Shown: piece after piece, positions 1 to 7,213 of the stretch
Layout of the letters: each line of letters opens with the position of its first letter
How positions within the stretch are numbered: the first letter of the stretch is position 1
Assembly (NCBI RefSeq): GCF_052065755.1
Contig: NZ_JBQHTK010000004.1
Coordinates: forward strand, 123,871-187,870
Length of the DNA stretch: 64,000 bases
DNA from: Allocoprococcus sp004560705
GTDB taxonomy: Bacteria > Bacillota > Clostridia > Lachnospirales > Lachnospiraceae
Reading direction: 5' to 3'
The notes under the pieces: generated by a model
Told to the model about the DNA's origin: nothing
The model's database searches: none
What the model saw: the letters and a program-made list of their open reading frames with translations, nothing else
Made by a program: the position numbers and the translations under genes

Positions 1-1
1 G

Positions 2-262
2 GAACTGATACTTGAAAAATCAGACGATGGTCAGGTTTCCCTTACGGGCATGGAGTTTATACCGACGTGGGTGTACAAGTCAGGCAGCAGCGATAATCCG
101 AATTATTATATCTTACCATTGAATGATATGGAGACTTTGCTGAAAGAGACGGCAGATCTGGGAATCGAGACAGAGGCGAAGCAATCCCTGGCGCGGACTA
201 ATGCAATCATTGGAGAAGGAGCGGCAAAGATTGAGGCAGCCCTCCCGATTGCGGCAAAATAG
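2..262 (+). CDS. CapA-family protein, C-terminal fragment
   Basis: The window opens inside this reading frame; only about 86 C-terminal residues are present. They read VSLTGMEFIPTWVYKSG followed by YYILPLNDMETL, which resembles the end of the PGA_cap/CapA metallophosphoesterase-like family (poly-gamma-glutamate or capsule associated, usually membrane-anchored and facing outward). The family catalytic residues would lie upstream, outside the window, so activity cannot be judged. The frame stops at TAG 260-262, 17 bases before the next gene. The family call rests on memory of CapA C-termini and is moderate. Confidence 0.6.
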   Translation, partial: ELILEKSDDGQVSLTGMEFIPTWVYKSGSSDNPNYYILPLNDMETLLKETADLGIETEAKQSLARTNAIIGEGAAKIEAALPIAAK

Positions 263-279
263 AAAGAGGAGTGATGTCT

Positions 280-522
280 ATGAGACAAATGGAATTCAAA
301 ATGGAACGTCCCGGACTTGTGGAGGCAGGTCAGGAGGTAGAAGTCTCGGAAGGGAAAGTTGCAGCATACTTTTACTATACAATCGAGCCGGCTGTAGCGA
401 TGAGCGCCAACTTCAGATCCTGGGAACGACTTCAGTCAAAGAAAGGAAAAGTTGTGGATGTGAAGGAGACTCCGCGGGGGTTCTATGTGGTGTGTGAATT
501 TGATGAAGACGATATAAAATAG
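280..522 (+). CDS. Small conserved-looking hypothetical protein (80 aa)
   Basis: Not recognised. It is an 80-residue soluble protein, with no signal peptide or membrane segment, that looks mainly beta (alternating VEVSEGKVAAYFYY and GKVVDVKETPRGFYVVCEF segments) and ends acidic (EFDEDDIK). Three candidate starts lie in frame: GTG 271, ATG 274 and ATG 280. The AGAGGAG at 265-271 sits about 8 bases before ATG 280, so that start is preferred. It follows the CapA-like gene closely and is probably co-transcribed with it. It ends just before a perfect hairpin shared with the convergent spoVT. Confidence 0.6.
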   Translation: MRQMEFKMERPGLVEAGQEVEVSEGKVAAYFYYTIEPAVAMSANFRSWERLQSKKGKVVDVKETPRGFYVVCEFDEDDIK

Positions 523-527
523 AAGGA

Positions 528-557
528 AGATGGAGCAATTTCATTATTGCTCCATCT
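528..557. terminator. Hairpin between convergent genes (likely bidirectional terminator)
   Basis: A perfect 12-bp stem (528-539 with 546-557, 6-base loop) separates the rightward small gene from leftward spoVT and includes the spoVT stop codon. There is no strong T run on either side, so termination efficiency is uncertain. Confidence 0.55.
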
Positions 558-1092
558 GTCTCCCCAAAAACCCGGCCGCACATAGCGCCATTTTTAATTC
601 TGTGTCACCCAATTTCTTTTTCCCTTCTTTGGCAAGAATTACGATCGACCCGATGGCATCTCCTTCGCAAATGATCGGGCTGATGACCTGACTATCGTAT
701 TCCTCCGGCTGTGCCGTAATAATTCTTGTAAATATTTTTTCCCCTGCGAAAGAGAGAAACTGCTGGCGTTTTGTAATTGCCTCGCTGAGCTGACGAGTGA
801 TCGATTGCTCAAGAAATTCCTTTTTTCCCGGTCCTCCGGCAGCGATCACCTGATCCATATCAGTTACACATACAAGGTATCCCAGCGTCTGTGCCAGACT
901 TTCCGCATATTGTTTTGCAAATGTACTAAGTTCTCCGATTGGAGAATATTTTTTTAAAATAATCTCACCTTTGCGGTCTGTAAATATTTCCAAAGGGTCG
1001 CCTTCCCGAATTCTTAGAGTGCGGCGGATTTCTTTGGGAATTACAACACGACCGAGGTCATCAATTCGTCTTACAATTCCGGTTGCTTTCAT
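544..1092 (-). CDS. spoVT: Stage V sporulation protein T
   Basis: SpoVT is a forespore transcription factor that tunes sigma-G-dependent genes in endospore formers. The N-terminus MKATGIVRRIDDLGRVVIPK is the signature swapped-hairpin AbrB/SpoVT DNA-binding domain (about residues 1-50). The remaining 130 residues fit the GAF-like C-terminal domain, and total length (182 aa) matches the usual 178-180. An in-frame start five codons upstream exists, but GGAGG lies about 8 bases before the ATG at 1092-1090, so that start is chosen. It is the strongest direct sign that the organism sporulates. An unrecognised leftward ORF and a PHP gene lie upstream on the same strand. Confidence 0.95.
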   Translation of the reverse strand: MKATGIVRRIDDLGRVVIPKEIRRTLRIREGDPLEIFTDRKGEIILKKYSPIGELSTFAKQYAESLAQTLGYLVCVTDMDQVIAAGGPGKKEFLEQSITRQLSEAITKRQQFLSFAGEKIFTRIITAQPEEYDSQVISPIICEGDAIGSIVILAKEGKKKLGDTELKMALCAAGFLGRQMEQ

Positions 1093-1125
1093 AATAAAAT
1101 CCTCCATTAACAGTATCTTTTGAAT

Positions 1126-1473
1126 TTACTTTCCGTTTCTTTCCATAGTATTTGTAAATAGGAGGAATTTTATGCGCTTGTAAAAAATGAAGGCGTTTGA
1201 AGAAAGTGAAGGATTTTTGCGCATTCTGTCTCTTTTATTTTCCGGAATATCTGTTTCTGGGATATCCTCAATATAGCAGTTATCCTGAAAGCATCTTCCC
1301 TTTGACAAACTTAAAAGAGCCATCTCGCTATATTCTTTCAATTTGTAATTCTTGAGAATGCTTCCAATATTTTGTATTCCACTTGGAATCACTCTTTCCT
1401 TTACCCACGTAAGACTGATGTCTTCAGAAACGGTATATATCTTTTCATATTCACACCACATTGCCCAGAGCAT
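1126..1473 (-). CDS. Unrecognised 115-aa ORF between PHP gene and spoVT
   Basis: No family recognised. The ORF encodes 115 residues with an aromatic/acidic N-terminus (LWAMWCEYEKIY), a segment with two cysteines near CFQDNC, and a Lys-rich tail. It lies 33 bases upstream of spoVT on the same strand. There is no convincing ribosome binding site before its ATG, an in-frame stop lies directly upstream, and a 30-bp perfect palindrome begins only 6 bases before it. It could be a real small gene, or the remnant of a longer one cut at its 5' end. Absence of an obvious RBS keeps confidence low. Confidence 0.35.
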   Translation of the reverse strand: MLWAMWCEYEKIYTVSEDISLTWVKERVIPSGIQNIGSILKNYKLKEYSEMALLSLSKGRCFQDNCYIEDIPETDIPENKRDRMRKNPSLSSNAFIFYKRIKFLLFTNTMERNGK

Positions 1474-1479
1474 ACCCTA

Positions 1480-1509
1480 ATTATTATTTGACGCGCGTCA
1501 AATAATAAT
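1480..1509. repeat. Perfect 30-bp palindrome
   Basis: Positions 1480-1494 are the exact reverse complement of 1495-1509. The core GACGCGCGTC is flanked by symmetric AAATAATAAT arms. It abuts the stop codon of the leftward PHP gene and precedes the next leftward ORF. It could be a rho-independent terminator with AT-rich arms or a dimeric operator. Confidence 0.8.
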
Positions 1510-2183
1510 CATTGCGTACTGTGTTCGTTCATAATTAGTTTTACAGGATGCTGTTTTAAAACTTCTGCCAGTTCTTGTGAATCATTTACAGTTTCCTGAA
1601 TTATAATTCCACCGTAACCCACCTGCTGCAGGTTATGGCAGTCGCTGCCTGAGATCCGCTTTAAATCAGGATATGATTGAAGCCATGTATCCAATTTCTT
1701 GTTGTTATTTCCACTGTTTGGACGCTGATTGTATTCGACACCATCTAAAAAATCGGGATCGCGGGGAATGCATGGAGTTCTGAATGGATGAGCCTGATAC
1801 AATACTGCTCCATATGAATGACAAAGTTCATATAGTTCTTTTTGACTCATAAAACAAAGATCAGGGTTTTGAAATAAGAAATCTTCATCGATTCCATAAA
1901 TTAAAAAATCTTCTTCATTCGGCTCCAGGCGTATTTCTATTCCGAGCATGACTTTTATGCGATTCTCTGATGCTACTGATTTTGCTTTTCGATATCCCAA
2001 TAAATATCTTTCGATTCGAGCTTTTTCTGTATTTCCAAAATGGACCAGAAGGTTATTGTCAAAATGATTAGTTATTACAATGGCATCGTAACCGGCTTTA
2101 TTGTATGCTTTCACAATACTTTCTGCATCAGTTTCGGCACAGGGACTTCCTTCGTTGGTATGGACATGCATCTCTATTTTCAT
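1509..2183 (-). CDS. PHP-domain metal-dependent phosphoesterase
   Basis: A 224-residue stand-alone PHP domain protein. The N-terminal HVH (residues 6-8, in MKIEMHVHTNEG), NHF near residue 39, an HPF motif near 130 and SDCHN near 180 supply the metal-binding His/Asp set expected for a trinuclear metal site. PHP proteins hydrolyse phosphomonoesters or nucleotide phosphates; the substrate here is unknown. RBS AAGGAGG lies about 7 bases before the ATG. It is transcribed leftward with the unknown ORF and possibly spoVT, with the 30-bp palindrome directly after its stop. Related families are histidinol phosphatase (HisK type) and YciV/Trph, but no his genes are adjacent. Confidence 0.85.
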   Translation of the reverse strand: MKIEMHVHTNEGSPCAETDAESIVKAYNKAGYDAIVITNHFDNNLLVHFGNTEKARIERYLLGYRKAKSVASENRIKVMLGIEIRLEPNEEDFLIYGIDEDFLFQNPDLCFMSQKELYELCHSYGAVLYQAHPFRTPCIPRDPDFLDGVEYNQRPNSGNNNKKLDTWLQSYPDLKRISGSDCHNLQQVGYGGIIIQETVNDSQELAEVLKQHPVKLIMNEHSTQ

Positions 2184-2305
2184 AGTGTACCTCCTTTATA
2201 CAGTCTGATATGATATTTCATAGAATAATCATACCATTTAAGTTACGGGCTGCTGGCCCAAACGAAACACGATCTTTAACGTTACTATAAATATAAACGA
2301 CAGCA

Positions 2306-2578
2306 TCAACAAATCGCATAATAACTTTCCCTTTCCGTACCGTATTTCGTCCACAAGTGCCTGAATATCATCTTCATTATAGCCCCCATTTCCTCAGCGA
2401 CACCGGAAAAAGCAGTCTGCGCTTTGCAGATTGCCTGAGCGGAGGCATTGCTGACTACAATTTCACCATTCTGTTTCTGAAAAAACAGAATTTTATCACC
2501 AGATTTCAGGCCGAGCAGACGGCGGATTTCAACTGGAACTGTAATCTGACCATTTGAAGAAATTTTCGCAAGATTCAT
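2306..2578 (-). pseudogene. AbrB/MazE/SpoVT-type DNA-binding protein, frameshifted
   Basis: The first about 65 residues (starting MNLAKISSNGQITVPVEIRR) are a clear swapped-hairpin AbrB-like DNA-binding domain of the kind used by small antitoxins. After GVAEEMG the frame runs into unconvincing sequence and stops. Adding one G to the five-base run at 2383-2387 (C on the top strand) instead gives GYNEDDIQALVDEIRYGKGK, a far more natural acidic tail for such a protein. I infer a one-base deletion or sequencing error. Good RBS (AAGGAGG) before the ATG. No PIN or MazF toxin is visible downstream: the 123 bases to the PHP gene hold only a 33-codon ORF. Confidence 0.65.
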
Positions 2579-2816
2579 AAAATCCTCCTTTCTATTTTTG
2601 AAATCTAAAGAAAACTTGAGATTAATTCTATCATATTCAATTCAAGGAAGAAAGTAAACGGAGTTATAGAAAAATGAAAAATTTGCATTTGACAATCAAA
2701 TCAAAATGCCCATTCCTATCTCGCCCGGTTTGTGGTATCATAGAACACGGATTTAAAGAAACAGAATATAATCAATACAAAATCTGGAGAAAATGAGGTT
2801 GAGAGGAGAGAAGACT

Positions 2817-4553
2817 ATGAGATCTCTTATGGTATATTTGAAAAACTATAAGAAGGAAACGGTTCTGGCGCCTTTGTTTAAGATGCTGGAAGCGTTATTT
2901 GATTTGTTTGTACCGCTTGTCATGGCGGCGGTGATCGACAAAGGAATCGCCAGAAGTGATCAGAGCTACATCGTGCGGATGTGCCTGCTTCTGATCGCGC
3001 TTGGAATCATCGGACTGACCTGTTCGATCACGGCGCAGTATTTTGCGGCGAAGGCGGCAACCGGATTTGCGACGGAGGTGAGACATGCGCTATTTGCGCA
3101 TGTGCAGAAGTTTACATTTTCGGAGATGGATACGATTGGGACATCGACCCTTATCACCCGGATGACGAGTGACTTGAATCAGGTGCAGTCCGGGCTGAAT
3201 CTGACGCTTCGTCTGCTGCTTCGTTCCCCGTTCATTGTTTTTGGGGCGATGATCATGGCGTTTATGATCGATATCAAAGCGGCTCTTGTGTTTGTGGTGG
3301 CGATTCCGCTGCTTGCCGTAATCGTATTTTCCATCATGCTGATGACGATGCCGCTCTATAAGAAGGTGCAGGCGCATCTGGATCAGGTCCTTCTGGTGAC
3401 AAGAGAGAATCTGACGGGGGCGAGAGTGATTCGGGCATTTAACAAAGAAGAGGATGAAAAACGCCGGTTTGAGGAGAATAATCAGCTTCTCACCAGGGCA
3501 CAGAAGTTTGTCGGAAGTATTTCGGGACTGATGAATCCGCTTACTTATATTGTGATCAACGGGGCGGTGATCGTGCTTATATACACCGGTGCGGTCCGGG
3601 TCAATATCGGGGAACTGACGCAGGGTCAGGTTGTGGCGCTGCTCAACTATATGTCCCAGATTCTGGTGGAACTGGTGAAGCTTGCGAATCTGATCATTTC
3701 AATCACGAAAGCACTGGCGTGTGCGAACCGGATCCAGAGCGTGTTTGAAGAAAAGCCGGATATGCAGGACGGAACGCTTGTGTGGAAGGCGGATTCGGAT
3801 GAAAAACAGATCCCGAGAGTGGAATTTGAGCATGTTTCGCTTACGTACCAGGGTGCAGGTGCGGAGTCTTTAAGCGATATTTCTTTTAAAGCATATCAGG
3901 GACAGACGATCGGAATTATCGGAGGTACCGGTTCCGGGAAATCGTCTCTGGTAAATCTGATTCCGCGGTTTTATGATGCGACCCGGGGGGAGATCCGCAT
4001 CGACGGCCGGAATGTAAAAGAGTATCAGATGGATTCCCTGCGGGAACGGGTCGGTATGGTCCTTCAGAAAGCTGTTCTGTTCAAAGGTACGATCGGCGCG
4101 AATATCCGTTGGGGAAAAGAAGATGCCACCGATGCGGAGATTGAAGAAGCGCTTGAAATTTCGCAGGCTAAGGAATTTGTGGATTCCAAAAAGGACGGAC
4201 TGGATTTTAAAATCGAGCAGAGCGGAAGGAATCTTTCCGGCGGCCAGAAGCAGCGTCTGACGATAGCAAGAGCACTGGTGAAGAAACCGGAGATCCTGAT
4301 TCTGGATGACAGTGCGTCGGCGCTGGATTTTGCGACGGATGCAAAATTAAGAAAGGCGATCCGGGAAATGAAAGAGCAGCCTACGGTGTTCATCGTATCC
4401 CAGAGAGCGTCTTCCATCCAGTATGCGGACCAGATTCTGGTGCTGGATGACGGAGAGCTGGCAGGCGTCGGAACCCACAGGGAGCTTCTGGAGAATTGTC
4501 CTGCTTATCAGGAAATCTATTATTCACAGTTCCCGAAAGAGAAGGAGGCGTAA
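2817..4553 (+). CDS. ABC exporter subunit with degenerate catalytic site
   Basis: Half-size ABC exporter (578 aa): an N-terminal six-helix membrane domain (about 10-310) and a C-terminal ATPase. Walker A GGTGSGKSS is at about 369, signature LSGGQ at 473-477, Walker B ends LDDSASALD with Asp498 where the catalytic Glu normally stands. That substitution is typical of the degenerate subunit in heterodimeric exporters (TM287/288 or BmrC/BmrD type). An ATG at 2793 is in frame, but GGAGAG before ATG 2817 decides the start. The partner gene begins 4 bases after its stop. Substrate is probably a drug or lipid-like compound; a TetR gene faces the operon from its 3' side. Confidence 0.9.
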   Translation: MRSLMVYLKNYKKETVLAPLFKMLEALFDLFVPLVMAAVIDKGIARSDQSYIVRMCLLLIALGIIGLTCSITAQYFAAKAATGFATEVRHALFAHVQKFTFSEMDTIGTSTLITRMTSDLNQVQSGLNLTLRLLLRSPFIVFGAMIMAFMIDIKAALVFVVAIPLLAVIVFSIMLMTMPLYKKVQAHLDQVLLVTRENLTGARVIRAFNKEEDEKRRFEENNQLLTRAQKFVGSISGLMNPLTYIVINGAVIVLIYTGAVRVNIGELTQGQVVALLNYMSQILVELVKLANLIISITKALACANRIQSVFEEKPDMQDGTLVWKADSDEKQIPRVEFEHVSLTYQGAGAESLSDISFKAYQGQTIGIIGGTGSGKSSLVNLIPRFYDATRGEIRIDGRNVKEYQMDSLRERVGMVLQKAVLFKGTIGANIRWGKEDATDAEIEEALEISQAKEFVDSKKDGLDFKIEQSGRNLSGGQKQRLTIARALVKKPEILILDDSASALDFATDAKLRKAIREMKEQPTVFIVSQRASSIQYADQILVLDDGELAGVGTHRELLENCPAYQEIYYSQFPKEKEA

Positions 4554-4557
4554 GCAG

Positions 4558-6312
4558 GTGGAAGATAAGAAGAAAAAACAGTCGGAAACATTGAAAAAAG
4601 TATTTCGTTATCTTGGAAAATACCGGATTTTTGTTGTGATCTCCATTTTCCTTGCTGCCTTGACCGTCGCACTGACTTTGTATATTCCGAAGCTGACGGG
4701 TAAGGCGGTGGACTATATCGTAACCAAGGGGCAGGTTAATTTTACAGGAGTTTTCCTGGTGATGCTGCAGATCGGTGTCTGCGTATTGATCACGGCACTG
4801 GCACAGTGGATCATGAGTATCTGCAATAATAAGATGACCTATCAGGTAGTCCAGGATATTCGAAATGAAGCATTTAAGAAAATAGAGATTCTACCACTGA
4901 AATATATAGATGGGCATGCTTACGGTGAAATCGTGAGCCGTGTTATTGCCGATGTGGATCAATTTGCAGATGGGCTTTTGATGGGATTCACACAGTTGTT
5001 TACCGGAGTGGCAACGATCGTCGGGACGCTGGGATTTATGCTTTCTGTAAATGTGAAGATCACGTTGGTGGTTGTGCTGATCACGCCGGTATCTTTCCTG
5101 GTGGCAAACTTTATCGCGAGTCGTACATTTACCATGTTCAAGCTTCAGTCTGAGACAAGAGGAGAACAGACGGGGCTGATCGATGAGATGATCGGGAATC
5201 AGAAAGTGGTACAGGCTTTTGGACAGGGCGATAAGGTGGTCGAACAGTTCGACGAGATCAACGAAAGACTGAAAGACTGCTCGTTGAAGGCAACATTTTT
5301 CTCATCCATCACGAATCCGGCCACCAGATTTGTTAACAGCCTGGTGTATACCGGTGTGGGAATTACGGGAGCATTTGCGGTACTGAACGGGTCACTGACT
5401 GTTGGTCAGTTATCCTGCTTCCTCAGTTATGCGAACCAGTATACGAAACCGTTCAATGAGATATCCGGAGTGATCACAGAACTGCAGAATGCGATTGCCT
5501 GTGCGCAGAGAATCTTTGATCTCATTGAGGAAGAACCACAGATTCCGGAAAAGGAACATGCAGAAGTGTTGACAGATATCAAAGGAAATGTCCGTCTTGA
5601 GGATGTGTCATTCTCTTATGTACCGGAACAGAAGCTGATCGAACATTTCAGCCTGAAAGTAAGACCGGGACAAAAAGTAGCAATTGTGGGACCGACCGGG
5701 TGTGGGAAAACCACGCTGATCAACCTGCTGATGCGTTTCTATGATGTGACCGGAGGAAAAATCTGTGTGGAAGGAGAAGATATCCGGGAAGTGACTAGAA
5801 GAAGTCTTCGCGCAGGATACGGTATGGTGCTTCAGGATACCTGGCTGAAGACCGGCACGATTCGCGACAATATTATTATGGGGAAGCCGGATGCGACGGA
5901 GGAAGAGATCATCGAGGCAGCCAAAGCATCCCATGCGCACAGTTTTATCAAACGTCTTCCGAAGGGGTATGATACCTGGATCACGGAGGACGGCGGAAGC
6001 CTGTCGCAGGGACAGAAGCAGCTGCTCTGCATCACCCGTGTTATGCTCTGCAGACCGCCGATGCTGATTCTGGATGAGGCGACTTCTTCCATTGATACCA
6101 GAACCGAAGTGCAGATCCAGAAGGCATTTGCACGTCTGATGGAGGGAAGGACCAGTTTCATCGTTGCACACCGATTATCCACGATCCGTGAAGCGGATGT
6201 AATCCTGGTCATGAGAGACGGTAAGATCGTGGAACAGGGAAATCATGAAGAACTGATCCGGAAAGGCGGATTCTATCATCAGCTGTATTACAGTCAGTTT
6301 TCAGGTGTATAG
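4558..6312 (+). CDS. ABC exporter subunit with canonical catalytic site
   Basis: Second half-transporter (584 aa), partner of the preceding gene. Membrane domain about 30-330; Walker A GPTGCGKTT at 378, signature variant LSQGQ at 482-486, Walker B LDEATSS with Asp506 and catalytic Glu507. One subunit therefore carries the Glu and the other an Asp, as expected for an asymmetric heterodimer with one hydrolysing site. The start is GTG 4558, because AAGGAGG overlaps the end of the upstream gene at the right distance. An upstream ATG would only extend the frame into the first gene. The operon ends at a terminator at 6321. Confidence 0.9.
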   Translation: MEDKKKKQSETLKKVFRYLGKYRIFVVISIFLAALTVALTLYIPKLTGKAVDYIVTKGQVNFTGVFLVMLQIGVCVLITALAQWIMSICNNKMTYQVVQDIRNEAFKKIEILPLKYIDGHAYGEIVSRVIADVDQFADGLLMGFTQLFTGVATIVGTLGFMLSVNVKITLVVVLITPVSFLVANFIASRTFTMFKLQSETRGEQTGLIDEMIGNQKVVQAFGQGDKVVEQFDEINERLKDCSLKATFFSSITNPATRFVNSLVYTGVGITGAFAVLNGSLTVGQLSCFLSYANQYTKPFNEISGVITELQNAIACAQRIFDLIEEEPQIPEKEHAEVLTDIKGNVRLEDVSFSYVPEQKLIEHFSLKVRPGQKVAIVGPTGCGKTTLINLLMRFYDVTGGKICVEGEDIREVTRRSLRAGYGMVLQDTWLKTGTIRDNIIMGKPDATEEEIIEAAKASHAHSFIKRLPKGYDTWITEDGGSLSQGQKQLLCITRVMLCRPPMLILDEATSSIDTRTEVQIQKAFARLMEGRTSFIVAHRLSTIREADVILVMRDGKIVEQGNHEELIRKGGFYHQLYYSQFSGV

Positions 6313-6320
6313 AAGAAATA

Positions 6321-6365
6321 AAAAAGGGAAACACGCAAGTTGTGAGCGGAGGTTTCCTCTTTTTG
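6321..6365 (+). terminator. Intrinsic terminator of the ABC exporter operon
   Basis: AAAAAGGGAAAC pairs with GTTTCCTCTTTTT across an 18-base loop (one G-T pair, one mismatch), followed by T-rich sequence. It lies between the exporter and the convergent TetR gene. Confidence 0.7.
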
Positions 6366-6391
6366 TTTCTATGCATAATAAATCAAATGAA

Positions 6392-6979
6392 TCAGGATCT
6401 CAGTGATTCGAAAAATGGATCCATGATCGTCTGTGCATATTCCAGAAGGGAATAACGCTGCTGCTGAAGACACCAGTTATAGGTAAGACCGATCTGGAAA
6501 CCACAGATCATGTCTGCCAGAGTGGTATAAGAATGGGGCGAGGTGATCTCGCCGGATTCCAGTCCGTCTTTCACCAGGGAACGCATGATCTGATAATATT
6601 TTCTGTCAGGATTCAGAATATGGCGCATTCCACTTGTCATGACCTGGAGTCCGTAAAGGGTAGGATAAAAACTCCGATATGGGGAATCCTCAACGGAACG
6701 CATAACGAATACATTAAATATTTTCAGTTTTTCCACGGAATGAAGAGAGGAATCCAGATTTTGCTTCTGCCAGTCTTCGTAGATTATGTCATAAGTATAA
6801 GCGACCGAAAAAAGAAGTTCTTCTTTTCCGTGAAAGTGGTGATAAAAGGCGCTGCGTGAGGTCCCGGATTTCTCGATAATCTGTGAAATGGTTGTTTCTT
6901 CGTAGCCCTGTTCATAGAAAAGCTCCCACGCAGCCTGCATAATTTTTTCTTTTGTTTTACTTTTGTACGGTTTTCTCAT
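6392..6979 (-). CDS. TetR/AcrR-family repressor
   Basis: A 195-residue TetR regulator. The N-terminal helix-turn-helix is clear: KEKIMQAAWELFYEQGYEET, then ISQIIEKSGTSRSAFYHHF (about residues 10-50). The C-terminal 140 residues form the usual ligand-binding and dimer domain. It converges on the ABC exporter, whose expression it plausibly controls, and diverges from the M14 operon promoter, which is an equally possible target. An inverted repeat just upstream of its own start (7006-7039) suggests autorepression. The RBS (AGAGAG) is weak. Confidence 0.85.
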   Translation of the reverse strand: MRKPYKSKTKEKIMQAAWELFYEQGYEETTISQIIEKSGTSRSAFYHHFHGKEELLFSVAYTYDIIYEDWQKQNLDSSLHSVEKLKIFNVFVMRSVEDSPYRSFYPTLYGLQVMTSGMRHILNPDRKYYQIMRSLVKDGLESGEITSPHSYTTLADMICGFQIGLTYNWCLQQQRYSLLEYAQTIMDPFFESLRS

Positions 6980-7005
6980 AATACGTCTCTCTTTTGTAAA
7001 GAATT

Positions 7006-7039
7006 GGATGCTAATTCGAAAGTAAAAATATTAGCTTCC
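7006..7039. promoter_or_regulatory. Inverted repeat, candidate TetR operator
   Basis: GGATGCTAAT (7006-7015) is mirrored by ATTAGCTTCC (7030-7039) with one mismatch and a 14-base centre. It lies between the TetR start codon and its likely promoter, a position suited to autorepression. No second copy was seen near the exporter promoter region. Confidence 0.5.
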
Positions 7040-7041
7040 AT

Positions 7042-7071
7042 ATCATAACATAGTAAAAACGCAAATTTCAA
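7042..7071 (-). promoter_or_regulatory. Promoter of the TetR gene
   Basis: On the minus strand, -35 TTGAAA (7071-7066), 18-bp spacer, -10 TATGAT (7047-7042), about 60 bases upstream of the TetR start and next to the inverted repeat. Confidence 0.6.
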
Positions 7072-7118
7072 GATAATTGGCAAAAATGCACAAAAACAGT
7101 GGTAAAAAAAGGCTTTAC

Positions 7119-7147
7119 TTGACTTAATTTCATATCTCTGTTACAAT
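7119..7147 (+). promoter_or_regulatory. Promoter of the M14/DUF969/DUF979/Pcp operon
   Basis: -35 TTGACT (7119-7124), 17-bp spacer, -10 TACAAT (7142-7147), about 67 bases upstream of the metallopeptidase start. It is divergent from the TetR promoter with 47 bases between their -35 elements. Confidence 0.7.
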
Positions 7148-7213
7148 GATAAAATCAAAAAAGAGAACGCAGTACGGAATTTGGTACTATTTTAACTGCG
7201 AGGAGGTTGCGGG

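Noticed and set aside
2689..2741. Perfect TTGACA before the ABC exporter
   Set aside because: No acceptable -10 lies 16-18 bases downstream; TATCAT at 2736 is too far, so I do not call a promoter.
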